Part shown: positions 16,773 to 26,478 of the stretch, piece after piece
Position numbering within the stretch: position 1 is the stretch's first letter
How the letters are laid out: each line of letters begins with the position of its first letter
NCBI GenBank assembly: GCA_965206015.1
Contig: CBDBIW010000016.1
Coordinates: 1,178,001-1,242,000, forward strand
Source of the DNA: JAJCYL01 sp965206015
GTDB lineage: Bacteria; Bacteroidota; Bacteroidia; Cytophagales; Cyclobacteriaceae
Reading direction: 5' to 3'
DNA length: 64,000 nucleotides
Notes under the pieces: generated by a model
Told to the model about the DNA's origin: nothing
Database searches by the model: none
The model's input: only the letters and a program-made list of their open reading frames with translations
Position numbers and translations under genes: made by a program

Positions 16773-17546
16773 TCAATCCAAATCCCATTCGTCATTTAAC
16801 TGGCTAATGGAATGATAGGCCGTCATATCAAATTGACAGGGAACCACTGAAACATAATTGTTGGCAATTGCCCACTCGTCATTATCCTCGCCCTTGTCAT
16901 GGTTTTCGAAATTACCAGTCATCCAGAAGTATTCTCTGCCATAGGGATCAATGCGTTTGTCAAAATTTTCCTGCCATTTAGCATTCGCCTGACGACAGAC
17001 TTTTATGCCTTTGAGTGACTCATTCCTGATCGCAGGGAGGTTGACATTCAAAGCTATATTGTGACCCATGTCGTTGGACAAGGCCTCACTGGCCAATTTC
17101 AGAATAGGTTCGTCCACATGAGACATACCTGCACCATAGGTATAATCACATAAGGAGAAACCAATGGCGGGCATGTTTTCTATAGCAGCTTCAATGGCAG
17201 CAGACATAGTTCCCGAGTAAAGCACACTAATAGAGGTGTTACTTCCATGATTGACCCCGCTGACCACCAAATCAGGAGTTTTCTCCTTTAAAACATGGTA
17301 TTTGGCCATTTTGACGCAATCTGCCGGGGTGCCACTGCATTTATAAGCATCAACTCCCTTAAAGATGTCCACTGGCGAAATCCTGAGCGTATCTCCCACG
17401 GTAATGGCATGTCCCATCCCTGACTGGGGGCTGTCCGGTGCTACCACAATGACATCTCCCAATTGCTGCATGAGTTCTACCAGCTTGCGAATACCCCGGG
17501 AGGTAATGCCGTCATCGTTGGTTACTAAAATTAGAGGTTTCGACAT
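16773..17546 (-). CDS. surE: 5'/3'-nucleotidase SurE
   Basis: A 257-residue metal-dependent phosphatase acting on nucleoside monophosphates. It starts MSKPLILVTNDDGI at 17546, with the metal ligands in NDD (residues 10-12), SPQSGMGHAIT near residue 40 and the SGVNHGSN motif near residue 95. An in-frame upstream ATG at 17597 was rejected because homologues begin at MSKP. It stands alone between symporter debris and a gap. The family often also cleaves short polyphosphate, but nothing local supports that role. Confidence 0.94.
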   Translation of the reverse strand: MSKPLILVTNDDGITSRGIRKLVELMQQLGDVIVVAPDSPQSGMGHAITVGDTLRISPVDIFKGVDAYKCSGTPADCVKMAKYHVLKEKTPDLVVSGVNHGSNTSISVLYSGTMSAAIEAAIENMPAIGFSLCDYTYGAGMSHVDEPILKLASEALSNDMGHNIALNVNLPAIRNESLKGIKVCRQANAKWQENFDKRIDPYGREYFWMTGNFENHDKGEDNDEWAIANNYVSVVPCQFDMTAYHSISQLNDEWDLD

Positions 17547-17889
17547 AAGAATATACGCAGTTAGTTGCCACTTTGTGCCTTTGTGCCTTGATTGCAAGTC
17601 AGTTTTGCCACGAAGGCACTAAGGTACCAAAAGCGGAATTATGAATCTGATCGCATAATTAGGGATAATCTAAATGGAGAACAAAGGAAGTCGTGAGTAT
17701 TAAACCAAATTGTGGAGATAAATAATCCGATCATGACTTTTGAGATAAATGGGAATGGCTCTAACTATTATTATAAGGACATATTTTCCTTATAATGCGA
17801 TATTAAAATAAAGTCATGTGAAAACAATGTGTTTTAGTCATTTTGAAACCAGTTCCAGTCTTGGAGTTATTGTCAAAAGTGGTGTTTCG
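17547..17889. other. Intergenic stretch without recognised gene
   Basis: AT-rich sequence between surE and a cytochrome remnant. Near 17575-17630 it holds a loose repeat of GTGCCTTTGTGCC and its complement. I see no coding frame, RNA gene or clear promoter. Confidence 0.5.
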
Positions 17890-18750
17890 TCATCTGAGTT
17901 AGGCGGCGACCTGATCAACTGCTTTTGTGTTATACAAATTAAGAGATTCAAGGCGATTGAGGTTTTTTAAATGTACAAGACCCTCATTTTAAATGTCATT
18001 GGAATTGATATCCGGTCTAATAAGATTTTTCAACTGACCGATAGTTTTCAAATGCTCATCTTGCAGACCAAGACCCTTGAGGTTGAGCCGGATTATTTGT
18101 TCCGAAGCTAATAACAGGGACTTCCATTGAACAATGGTTGAATGGTCTCATGTTAACATCCACGCAGTTGATGTTTTCCGCTACTGGCTTGATTGAAAAA
18201 CCACTCGATCTTATGGTGCTCAAATCTTCATCCGATATTGGACCGCCCGCAACCATTTCATAAAAGGGCTTGGGAACAACATTAAAGCTGTAGTCTCTAA
18301 TCAATAGATCCGATAGGCTTGAATGAACTTCCAGGTCAGTCAGCTTGACCTCAAAAAAGCACCGGAATTTATCTACCATTTTACCAATTCCATTTCCGTA
18401 AAGGAGAGGGGTGTACCAACTGTAGGCATACGTTCCGATTCATCACTATTTAGTATTCTCCCAATGGCCTTACTGCCTCCAGGACTGTTGGCAACAAATG
18501 CATGACCACCGGATTGCAAAGTTGCAAAGGCTTCCTCTTCAATGTCCAGTCGAAAATCGCCTTTACGTGCGTTTTCATCTGGTACATGACAGGCATAGCA
18601 TTTATCAGAAAGAATAGGCTTGATATGGAAATTGTAATCTATTTGATCGGGAAGTCTTTGGCAGGCCGTTTGAACTTCAGGTGGGAGATCCACACCACAA
18701 GCCGAAAATAAAATTACTGCGATGTAAATGAACTGGCGACTAAATCTCAT
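17890..18750 (-). pseudogene. Planctomycete-type cytochrome c domain protein with LRR tail, decayed
   Basis: From ATG 18750 the protein starts with a lipoprotein signal (LFSACG) and a PSCyt1-type c-heme domain: IKPILSDKCYACH with ENARKGDFRLD following, and a SDESERMPTVGTPLSFTE motif. The frame breaks near 18375 and continues with PISDEDLSTIRSSGFSIKPV. After a further break come leucine-rich repeat-like pieces DEHLKTIGQLKNLI and EGLVHLKNLNRLESLNLYNT (about 18055 down to 17920). The parts match the order seen in Bacteroidota heme-binding proteins with leucine-rich tails. At least three frame disruptions make function unlikely. Confidence 0.75.
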
Positions 18751-18874
18751 ATAAAGAATTTGAATTTTGGAATTGAGTAAACTTAACCGACCTAAGAAGC
18801 TTTGTCTATACCCTCTAAGGAAATCTTCGCCGATTGTGAAATTTAGTATGCCAAAATGAGTTAAGCACCGTGGA

Positions 18875-19085
18875 TTATTCCTTTATTATAAGGCGAGCTA
18901 ATTTAAATCCTTCCGTCCATTCTGTACCCACACCATGCCAAATCATTTTATTGTTCTGGAAAGTCATCTTCAAAATACTGTCATCTTCAAATCCCGCGTC
19001 ACTATCCATATAGACGAGAGCATTTAAATTATTAACCTGAGTTCTGTTAATACCTGAATGAATTTTCTGAGAGAAACCTTTGAGA
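18875..19085 (-). pseudogene. C-terminal remnant of an unrecognised protein
   Basis: A minus-strand frame with no start runs through NNLNALVYMDSDAGFEDDS, ILKMTFQNNKMIWHGVGTEW and TEGFKLARLIIKE to a TAA at 18875-18877. Codon use looks genuine and the stretch ends like a real C-terminus, but I do not recognise the family. Confidence 0.4.
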
Positions 19086-19119
19086 ACTAAATAAAGCCTG
19101 TATTTTAGGGATATGTATC

Positions 19120-19278
19120 TTTAATGTAAATACTATTGAAAAGGCTATAGTGCTGACAGAAACTGATCCGGCCATTAAAGCAGGAAGTTTGGTAATGGAA
19201 TTGGGGCAATAGTATGGTTCTGCGGCTTTGCAGCTACTGTTAAAAGAGCATGAAAGAATTGCTGAAATAAATATATAA
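19120..19278 (+). pseudogene. YciI-like protein, C-terminal remnant with in-frame stop
   Basis: The frame reads TETDPAIKAGSLVMELGQ, then TAG at 19210-19212, then YGSAALQLLLKEHERIAEIN and TAA at 19276-19278. YciI-like proteins have MEL-HPWYGSAAL here, so the TAG replaces the tryptophan codon. The N-terminal half is missing. It ends one base before the menC GTG. Confidence 0.7.
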
Positions 19279-20367
19279 GTGGGTCTGACGCTCGATTATC
19301 AGAAGCATACCTTACAATTCAAGTTTGATGCTGGGACATCACGAGGAGTGCTTCGAGAGAAGGACACTTGGATTATAAAGATATCCGAAAACGGCTCCAA
19401 TCTTTTTGGATTGGGAGAATGTGGTCCATTAAAAGGGTTAAGTATTGAGAATGGTGAAGAAGTCGCGCTTGAACTAACCAGGCTTCAGCACGTCATCCAT
19501 GACTTTGAATTGCCTGGATTGGATAAACTGTACGATCTTGCCGAAGAACTGACGACTTTGGCTTCTGTTCGATTTGCACTGGAGACGGCTTTCCTTGATT
19601 TACTAAATGATGGTAATCGAATAATTTTTGATAACTCGTTCAGTAGGGGCGAATCGGGTATGGTGATCAATGGACTAGTCTGGATGGGGGAGAAGGCTTT
19701 TATGAAATCTCAAATTGATGAAAAGATAAAGGCTGGTTTCAATTGTATTAAAATCAAGATTGGTGCCATTGATTTTGAGGAGGAGTTATCGGTGCTTAGT
19801 GATATCAGGAAAGAACATCCTTCAGCAGAACTGATCATTCGGGTTGACGCTAACGGGGCCTTTTCACCGGGGGAAGCTATGGACAAGTTGAAGTCACTTA
19901 GCCAATTCAATTTGCATTCCATCGAGCAACCCATTGCTCCAGGACAACCGGATGCCATGCGTCAACTTTGCCAACTCAGTCCCATTCCCATTGCTTTGGA
20001 TGAAGAGTTAACAGGAGTGAACAGGAAAGTTGCGAAGTCTGATCTATTGGAAATTATCAATCCCCAGTACATCATTCTTAAACCCACACTACTGGGAGGA
20101 ATAAGATCATCAATTGAGTGGATAAAGCTAGCAGAAGACAAGAAGACAGGATGGTGGATTACTTCTGCATTGGAATCCAACATCGGATTGAATGCGATCG
20201 CTCAGTTAACATCCAGTTACAAGGTTAAAATTCCTCAAGGATTAGGCACCGGAAAGCTCTATCACAATAATATTGAATCACCACTTGCCATTAGAAAAGG
20301 GTTACTTCAATACAACAATCATAAGGGCTGGAATTACAGTGAGTTACAGGACTTAATTAATCCGTGA
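19279..20367 (+). CDS. menC: o-Succinylbenzoate synthase (enolase superfamily)
   Basis: Dehydrates SHCHC to o-succinylbenzoate in menaquinone synthesis. The 362-residue product has the enolase-superfamily layout: N-terminal capping domain with GLGECGPLKGLS, then the barrel with the catalytic KIKIG (lysines near residues 158-160), metal ligands in RVDANGAF, SIEQP and ALDEEL, and ILKPTLLGG near the end. The GTG at 19279 fits homologue starts. A related dipeptide epimerase is possible, but the motifs and the isochorismate synthase at 40.6 kb favour MenC. Other men genes are not adjacent. Confidence 0.87.
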   Translation: MGLTLDYQKHTLQFKFDAGTSRGVLREKDTWIIKISENGSNLFGLGECGPLKGLSIENGEEVALELTRLQHVIHDFELPGLDKLYDLAEELTTLASVRFALETAFLDLLNDGNRIIFDNSFSRGESGMVINGLVWMGEKAFMKSQIDEKIKAGFNCIKIKIGAIDFEEELSVLSDIRKEHPSAELIIRVDANGAFSPGEAMDKLKSLSQFNLHSIEQPIAPGQPDAMRQLCQLSPIPIALDEELTGVNRKVAKSDLLEIINPQYIILKPTLLGGIRSSIEWIKLAEDKKTGWWITSALESNIGLNAIAQLTSSYKVKIPQGLGTGKLYHNNIESPLAIRKGLLQYNNHKGWNYSELQDLINP

Positions 20368-20562
20368 TTTAAAAGGTCATTAGAATAGTTCAATTTTGGG
20401 TGTAAATTCTTAAACATCTGATTTACAGCTAATTAAAACTCGTATTTAAAAGATTAAAGTATTACTTTCAGTTGGTAAAATTCTATTAGATCAGACGATT
20501 TTTTGATTAACTTGCTGTAGTTTTTGATATACCTATATCTACTGATTAGTTAAAAGCATTTT

Positions 20563-23103
20563 ATGGCAGATGAAGACAACGAAATCCTATCAGGCGGAGA
20601 GACAATAATACCCATAAATATAGAAGACGAAATGAGAGGAGCATACATCGATTACTCGATGTCTGTAATCATTTCGAGAGCCTTACCAGATGTGAGAGAC
20701 GGTTTGAAACCAGTTCACCGCAGAATTCTTTATGCGATGCAAGAATTGGGATTGGTCCACAATAAGTCACACAAAAAATCAGCTAGAATTGTTGGAGAAG
20801 TATTGGGTAAGTATCACCCCCACGGAGATACAGCAGTATACGATACCATGGTTCGTATGGCCCAGGAGTGGTCTCTGAGATATCCATTAGTGGATGGACA
20901 GGGAAACTTCGGTTCAGTTGACGGTGACCCTCCCGCAGCGATGCGTTATACAGAAGCCCGCCTCAAACGAATAGCCGAAGAAATGTTGTCTGATATCAAC
21001 AAAAATACGGTTGACTTTCAGTCTAATTTTGATGATTCTCAGGAAGAACCAACGGTGCTGCCCGGCAAGATGCCTAATTTACTTTTGAATGGATCTTCAG
21101 GCATTGCAGTTGGAATGGCCACCAATATGGCCCCCCATAATCTCATCGAAGTTGTGGACGGAATCATTGCCTACATTGGAAACAACGAGGTTACCATTCC
21201 TGAACTGATGGAATTCATTAAAGCCCCGGATTTCCCTACCGGTGGTATTATTTATGGCTATTCAGGCGTAAAGTCTGCCTTGGAAACGGGTAGGGGAAGA
21301 GTAATGATGAGGGCTAAGACCAACTTTGATACTACGAAAACTGGTAAAGAACAGATTATCGTTACCGAGATTCCTTATCAGGTGAATAAAGCGAGCATGA
21401 TTGAAAAAACTGCTCATCTCATCGGTGATAAAAAGCTTGAAGGCATTTCAGACATAAGAGATGAATCAGATAGGGACGGATTACGAATTGTCTATGACCT
21501 GAAGAAAGATGCCATTCCTAATATTGTTTTAAACAACCTCTACAAGTACACGTCACTACAGACTTCATTCAGTGTGAATAACGTTGCCCTGGTTAAGGGA
21601 AGACCTTATACATTGAACTTGAAAAACCTCATCCAGTACTTTGTCGAGCACCGCCATGAGGTTGTGACACGCAGGACCCAGTATGAACTTGATGAAGCAG
21701 AAAGAAGAGCCCATATTTTAGAAGGTTATCTAATTGCCCTGGATAATCTGGATGAAGTAATTGCTTTAATTAGAAACTCGCGAGATCCGGAAATTGCAAA
21801 AACCGGTTTAATCGGGAAGTTTAAACTTTCTGAAATCCAGGCAAAAGCAATCCTTGAAATGAGATTGCAGCGGTTAACTGGACTTGAACGTGAAAAGATC
21901 CAGAAAGAGTACGAGGAGATCAAACTCTTAATAGAGAAACTCAAAGAAATACTGAAAAAAGTAGAGCTGCGTATGCAGATCATCATCGATGAACTATTAG
22001 AGATCAAAGACCGTTACGGCGACGAGAGAAGATCAATCATTGAGATATCAGGTGAGGACTTCGCAGATGAAGACATGATTCCTGATGAGGAGATGGTTAT
22101 TACCTTAAGCCACCAGGGTTATATCAAAAGATCCCCACTGACTGAATACCGGACACAGGGCAGAGGAGGCGTTGGTTCTCGTGGCGTATCTACCAAGGAT
22201 GATGACTTTACCGAGCATTTGTTCATTGCAACCGCACACAATTACCTGCTTATTTTCACGGAGTTCGGAAAAGTTTTCTGGAAGAAGGTCTACCAGCTAC
22301 CTGAAGGAGATAAAGTTTCAAAAGGTAGAGCCATTCAAAACCTGATCAATATTGAGTCTGAAGATTCGGTCAGTGCCATCATAAATGTGAAAACACTTAC
22401 CGATGTAGACTACATCAATAATAACTTCTTGATCATGTGTACTCAAAGTGGAACAATTAAGAAGACTTCGCTGGAGGCTTATTCCCGACCTCGACAAAAT
22501 GGCATAAATGCAATTACCATAAATGAAGGTGACAAGTTGTTAGAAGTAAAGCTGACTAATGGCGATAACCACATTGTCATTGCAAAAGGTTCTGGTAAAG
22601 CTGTTCATTTTCATGAGTCTCAGGTAAGACCGATGGGTAGAGTTGCGGCAGGTGTAAGAGGCGTTAAGCTGGAAAGCGACTCGGACAAAGTGGTTGGAAT
22701 GGTAGGTGTGGCAAGAGAAGATTCTGACCTACTGGTGGTTTCTGAAAAGGGTTATGGCAAGCGTTCATCCATTGAAGATTACCGCATTACCAAAAGAGGA
22801 GTAAAGGGCGTGAAAACCCTTAATGTAACTGAAAAAACAGGCAAATTGGTGGCCATTAAGGAGGTAATTGATACTGATGACCTAATGATTGTCAATAAAT
22901 CTGGAATTACCATTAGAATGGCTGTGGAGAACTTACGGGTCATGGGAAGAGCTACCCAGGGAGTTAGACTGATCAAGCTCAGTGAAGGCGATGAAATTTC
23001 ATCTGTTGAAAAGATAGCAAGGATTGAAGTGCCGGAAAACCTTTCAGAAGAGGTGGAAAATGATACTAAAAAGCCTGATATCGATATTGAAATCAAAGAA
23101 TAA
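20563..23103 (+). CDS. gyrA: DNA gyrase subunit A
   Basis: Cleaves and rejoins DNA in the gyrase A2B2 complex that introduces negative supercoils. The 846-residue product is full length. The catalytic tyrosine is Y129 in AAMRYTEARL. The quinolone-determining region reads HPHGDTAVYD, with Thr90 where E. coli has Ser83. The C-terminal beta-pinwheel starts after residue 500, and the QGRGGVGSRG stretch occupies the GyrA-box position. The acidic tail (EEVENDTKKPDIDIEIKE) is common in Bacteroidota. A 195-nt AT-rich gap precedes the gene; a TPR gene follows. Confidence 0.97.
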   Translation: MADEDNEILSGGETIIPINIEDEMRGAYIDYSMSVIISRALPDVRDGLKPVHRRILYAMQELGLVHNKSHKKSARIVGEVLGKYHPHGDTAVYDTMVRMAQEWSLRYPLVDGQGNFGSVDGDPPAAMRYTEARLKRIAEEMLSDINKNTVDFQSNFDDSQEEPTVLPGKMPNLLLNGSSGIAVGMATNMAPHNLIEVVDGIIAYIGNNEVTIPELMEFIKAPDFPTGGIIYGYSGVKSALETGRGRVMMRAKTNFDTTKTGKEQIIVTEIPYQVNKASMIEKTAHLIGDKKLEGISDIRDESDRDGLRIVYDLKKDAIPNIVLNNLYKYTSLQTSFSVNNVALVKGRPYTLNLKNLIQYFVEHRHEVVTRRTQYELDEAERRAHILEGYLIALDNLDEVIALIRNSRDPEIAKTGLIGKFKLSEIQAKAILEMRLQRLTGLEREKIQKEYEEIKLLIEKLKEILKKVELRMQIIIDELLEIKDRYGDERRSIIEISGEDFADEDMIPDEEMVITLSHQGYIKRSPLTEYRTQGRGGVGSRGVSTKDDDFTEHLFIATAHNYLLIFTEFGKVFWKKVYQLPEGDKVSKGRAIQNLINIESEDSVSAIINVKTLTDVDYINNNFLIMCTQSGTIKKTSLEAYSRPRQNGINAITINEGDKLLEVKLTNGDNHIVIAKGSGKAVHFHESQVRPMGRVAAGVRGVKLESDSDKVVGMVGVAREDSDLLVVSEKGYGKRSSIEDYRITKRGVKGVKTLNVTEKTGKLVAIKEVIDTDDLMIVNKSGITIRMAVENLRVMGRATQGVRLIKLSEGDEISSVEKIARIEVPENLSEEVENDTKKPDIDIEIKE

Positions 23104-23186
23104 TCAAGAAATATTTTAATTTTGCCATCAGTCTCCGGATTTCCGGCACATTTATTGAATCACCAGTGACTTATAATGGATAGAAC

Positions 23187-24377
23187 ATGAAACGATTACC
23201 ACCACTACTACTTACTTTGTCATTGCTCTTTTCGGGGATGATTTATGCCCAGAAGGGACCTAAGGGAAATCCTGCTAAGGCTGAGGCCTATTTGGCTAAA
23301 AATGAAATTGAAAATGCAAAAGCCGAAATTGATGTAGCAATTACCCTGGAAAAGCAATCGGCAAAACAGAATACCTGGATTACCAGGGGCAAGATTTATC
23401 AGAATTTAGCTATAGCTGGTGATGATTCGGCACTTCCAATTGCCATAGAGTCATACAACAAAGCCAAAGAAATTGATCCTGAAAGTAGCGCAGCTCAACT
23501 ACTGGATGTTCAGAATATTGCACAACTACACGGCACTTATTTCAACCTGGCTTCTGAAGCTTATAATGATGAGGACTTTGAGAAGTCTCTCAGTAATTTC
23601 CAAAAAGCACTGATGGTTATACCAGATGACTCAACTACCATTTATTATGGTGCATTAGCAGCTTATCAAGGAGATAAATTTGAAACCACCCTTGACTTGT
23701 ATGAACTCATGGTGGAGAAGAACTATGCGGACAAGGAGCTATTCAGCAGTGCCATATACTTAGCCAAAGAGACGCTGAAAGACAATGATCGGGCTTTAAA
23801 ATTGATTAAGCAAAGTCAGGAAGCTTATCCGGATCATGGTCAATTCAAATATGACGAAATCAATATCTATTTGAGTACAGGTAGAGACGCTGAAGCACTG
23901 GTTCAATTGGAAGAGGCGATAAAGAAGGAGCCAAAGAATTCATCCCTTCATTTGCAAATGGGTTTATTCAAGGACAATTCAGGCTACAGTGCCATGATTG
24001 AGAAAGACTGGGATACTGCCAGGGCAAAGTATGGTGAAGCTAAAGAGCATTACCTGACAGCATTAGAGCTAAAGCCAGATGATTTCATTGCCAATTATAA
24101 TCTTGGGGTTATTTATGTAAACCTTGCAAAAGAGCTTTATGACAAAATACGAGATATGGATATAGCCACCTATAATAAATCAGGTAAGGGAATCACAGCG
24201 GAAGCCAATGCAATTATTGAGCAAGCAATTCCATACATTGAGAAATCAACTGCATTGAATGAAAAAGATGTAGATGCATGGAAGGCGTTGCAACAAATCT
24301 ACACACAACTAAAGATGACTGATAAAGCCGAGGCTGCATTCAATAAGGTTGAAGAGTTAGAAGGGTCAGGTGAATAG
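23187..24377 (+). CDS. Periplasmic tetratricopeptide repeat protein
   Basis: A 396-residue secreted protein with a signal peptide (residues 1-21, ending MIYAQ) and several TPR motifs spread through the mature part, for example AIESYNKAKEIDPESSAAQ, EKSLSNFQKALMVIPDDST and EHYLTALELKPDDFIANYN. TPR proteins mediate protein-protein contacts; no enzymatic domain is present. The gene follows gyrA by 83 nt on the same strand, an arrangement seen in other Bacteroidota, so co-transcription is plausible. Its partner is unknown. Confidence 0.82.
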   Translation: MKRLPPLLLTLSLLFSGMIYAQKGPKGNPAKAEAYLAKNEIENAKAEIDVAITLEKQSAKQNTWITRGKIYQNLAIAGDDSALPIAIESYNKAKEIDPESSAAQLLDVQNIAQLHGTYFNLASEAYNDEDFEKSLSNFQKALMVIPDDSTTIYYGALAAYQGDKFETTLDLYELMVEKNYADKELFSSAIYLAKETLKDNDRALKLIKQSQEAYPDHGQFKYDEINIYLSTGRDAEALVQLEEAIKKEPKNSSLHLQMGLFKDNSGYSAMIEKDWDTARAKYGEAKEHYLTALELKPDDFIANYNLGVIYVNLAKELYDKIRDMDIATYNKSGKGITAEANAIIEQAIPYIEKSTALNEKDVDAWKALQQIYTQLKMTDKAEAAFNKVEELEGSGE

Positions 24378-24436
24378 AAGATAATGCAGGCAACTTTGAA
24401 ATAGGGTGCGGATGCCTCTGACTTAGTACTTTTTAT

Positions 24437-24860
24437 TTAACATAATATAAATTATATAACAGAGCTGTTATTTATTACTGCTGCGCTGTTTGACGATTAG
24501 CTGTCAGCTTAGATTATATAATGATATTATGTTAACCAGCAAAGCTGGACGATCACGTGTACGTTTCTGATTGATGTTCTTTTAGATTCTGCTTCTAATC
24601 ATGGTGTTATATAATTAGACGTTATATTAAATAGCCGCTTGGCCAGCGCACAAACCCTGCGCTCTGCCGTGCCCTGACCAAACGGCTATTAATAGTTTTC
24701 CCACCCGCTTTCAGGCTAAGGCCTGATGACCAGCCCAAATCCAAGAGAATCTCAGGCAAAGCTTATCGTTCAAAATTTCGTTATTCGGGTAATTGTTCAG
24801 TTCGTTTTCAAATATGCCATTCTCAGCGATTAGGATTTTGCCTGTGATACACTTGCAGGC
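24437..24860. repeat. Long island repeat R1, copy A
   Basis: About 420 bp shared with copies at 27073 and 34369. It begins with TTAACATAAT and includes a large imperfect palindrome: the left arm at 24437-24460 pairs with the right arm at 24514-24535 (22-24 bp, few mismatches). A second hairpin at about 24630-24690 is formed by AATAGCCGCTTGGCCAG and CTGACCAAACGGCTATT. It ends near GATACACTTGCAGGCC. No coding frame is conserved between copies. This copy lacks the upstream R2 element found before the others. Confidence 0.8.
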
Positions 24861-25030
24861 CAACGCTCTCTTTGGCTCACAGCACAAGCCAACCTCAAGC
24901 GTCATTCTGGGGAATCATTAAGCCGATAAGGCTGACGATGACGTGAGAATCTCTTGATGCCGTAGCAATCTTCTTGCTACTGGCAGTGTAGCTCACTGCT
25001 GGTTGACTTTCTTTTAATTGCGTTCGCTGT

Positions 25031-25153
25031 GTCGCTCAAGCCGCTGGGCTCATACTTTTTCATTGATGAAAAGTAAACAAAAAATCTAGGCAAAATAATC
25101 ACTCCCAACACACGACCAATCGCTCCCTCGCTATTTTGCCTTGGCAGCCCGCC
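25031..25153. repeat. Island repeat R3, copy A
   Basis: About 120 bp shared with 27893-28005, starting GTCGCTCAAG and ending near CAGCCCGCC. It contains a short hairpin ACTTTTTCAT-TG-ATGAAAAGT. A TTAACATAAT boundary motif follows at 25176-25185, just before the mercury module. The interval 24861-25030 shows nothing recognisable. Confidence 0.75.
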
Positions 25154-25258
25154 ATAAAGTAGAAAGGATTTCTACTTAACATAATATTTTAGCATTTACT
25201 TAAATACTGAAACTAATTGATTATCTTAACGTTTTAGAATTTACTAAAACATTAAAGT

Positions 25259-25633
25259 ATGAGTAACACTTGTATTAGAGTTCTTGCAGATCCAGTCCAA
25301 ATCAATCAATGTAAGGAGGACATCAATCGATTGGATGATGAACTCACCTTAACCTCTCAATTATTCAACTTAGCTGGCAATCCTATTCGATTTAAAATTC
25401 TCTTCTTGCTTCATAATGAAGGTGAAATGTGTCCTTGCGATCTAAGTGATGTTCTTGACATCTCTGTTGGCGGAATTTCTCAGCATTTGAGAAAACTTAA
25501 GGATGGTCGACTCATAAAAGACAAGAAAGTTGGCCAAACGGTCTTCTACTCCCCTGTCAATGAAAATCTATCCATCATTCAACCAGTCCTTGAACAATTG
25601 AAATTGACTAACGAAAAAATGATGATGCCATGA
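25259..25633 (+). CDS. ArsR/SmtB-family metal-responsive repressor
   Basis: A 124-residue winged-helix regulator. Residues about 40-105 form the ArsR HTH: NPIRFKILFLL, then MCPCDLSDVLDIS with a CPC pair in the recognition-helix region and VGGISQHLRKLKDGRLI. The N-terminal CIRVLADPVQINQCKEDI carries two further cysteines. This protein type heads mercury operons in Bacteroidota, replacing MerR. Its last codons overlap the MerTP start by four bases, so it presumably represses its own operon until metal binds. The inducer is inferred from the neighbours. Confidence 0.85.
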   Translation: MSNTCIRVLADPVQINQCKEDINRLDDELTLTSQLFNLAGNPIRFKILFLLHNEGEMCPCDLSDVLDISVGGISQHLRKLKDGRLIKDKKVGQTVFYSPVNENLSIIQPVLEQLKLTNEKMMMP

Positions 25634-26265
25634 GCAATTCTAACCTTTCTTCTAAATCTGCAAGTGCAGGTTTCTTTGCCGCTGTGGTGGCCTCTTTGTG
25701 TTGCATTACTCCGGTATTCTCCTTCCTGGCGGGTATTGGTGGAATAGCCGCTACATTCTCTTGGATGGAACCATTCAGGCCATATCTGATAGCCTTAACA
25801 ATTGGAGTGCTCGGTTTCGCATGGTATATAAAATTAAAACCATCAAAAAATGAAATAGATTGTGATTGCGATGATGAAAAGCCTTCATTCTTGCAGTCGA
25901 AAAAATTTTTGAGTGTGATCACAGTATTTGCTGGATTGATGCTCTCTTTTCCGAGCCATGCACATATGTTCTATCCAACCAATCCCGGTTCTTCAAGTCC
26001 GGAATCTAGCATTGCCTTAGCTCAGGAGACAACGAAAACCAACAAGATCATTCTGAATGTTAAAGGTATGACTTGCGCTGGTTGTGAATCACATATTGTA
26101 ACTGAGGTTAATAAGTTAAAAGGAGTCAAGTCTGTTTTTGCTTCTTATGCCGATGGAACAGCTACAATTGAATTCAGTCAAGATTCGCTAACTCAGCGTG
26201 ATATTGTAATGGCCATAGATAAAACAGGTTACAAGGTGATTGATAAACCGGAAAACAAAGACTAA
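25630..26265 (+). CDS. merTP: MerTP mercury transporter fusion
   Basis: A 211-residue fusion of the inner-membrane Hg(II) importer MerT and the metal-binding domain MerP. The MerT part has a first helix with the paired cysteines LCCIT (C24, C25), further helices to about residue 110, and a cysteine loop DCDCDDE. The C-terminal HMA domain begins near residue 138 and has GMTCAGC (C149, C152). Bacteroidota commonly encode this fusion. Imported mercury normally goes to the reductase MerA, but no merA lies within this window. Confidence 0.88.
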   Translation: MSNSNLSSKSASAGFFAAVVASLCCITPVFSFLAGIGGIAATFSWMEPFRPYLIALTIGVLGFAWYIKLKPSKNEIDCDCDDEKPSFLQSKKFLSVITVFAGLMLSFPSHAHMFYPTNPGSSSPESSIALAQETTKTNKIILNVKGMTCAGCESHIVTEVNKLKGVKSVFASYADGTATIEFSQDSLTQRDIVMAIDKTGYKVIDKPENKD

Positions 26266-26477
26266 TGGAAAAGCAGGTCACTTTAGAATCGACTATTACA
26301 TGTCCTAATTGTGGACATAAGAAGCTAGAAACAATGCCCACAGATGCTTGTCAGTTCTTTTACGAATGCGAGAATTGTCATGAAGTTTTAAAACCGCAGC
26401 AAGGAGATTGCTGCGTTTATTGCAGCTACGGAACGGAAAAATGTCCGCCCATTCAGATGAATAAAAGTTGCTGCTAG
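26265..26477 (+). CDS. GDCCVxC domain-containing small cysteine-rich protein
   Basis: A 70-residue protein with eleven cysteines, including CPNC, CENC and the diagnostic GDCCVYC, then a final SCC. This defines the GDCCVxC family, often found in mercury operons. It starts on the last base of the merTP stop, suggesting translational coupling. A zinc-ribbon or metal-chaperone role is inferred, not shown. Confidence 0.85.
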   Translation: MEKQVTLESTITCPNCGHKKLETMPTDACQFFYECENCHEVLKPQQGDCCVYCSYGTEKCPPIQMNKSCC

Positions 26478-26478
26478 C

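Noticed and set aside
20824..20850. Thr90 in the GyrA quinolone region as evidence of resistance
   Set aside because: Thr occurs naturally at the Ser83-equivalent position in several wild-type bacteria; sequence alone does not support resistance.
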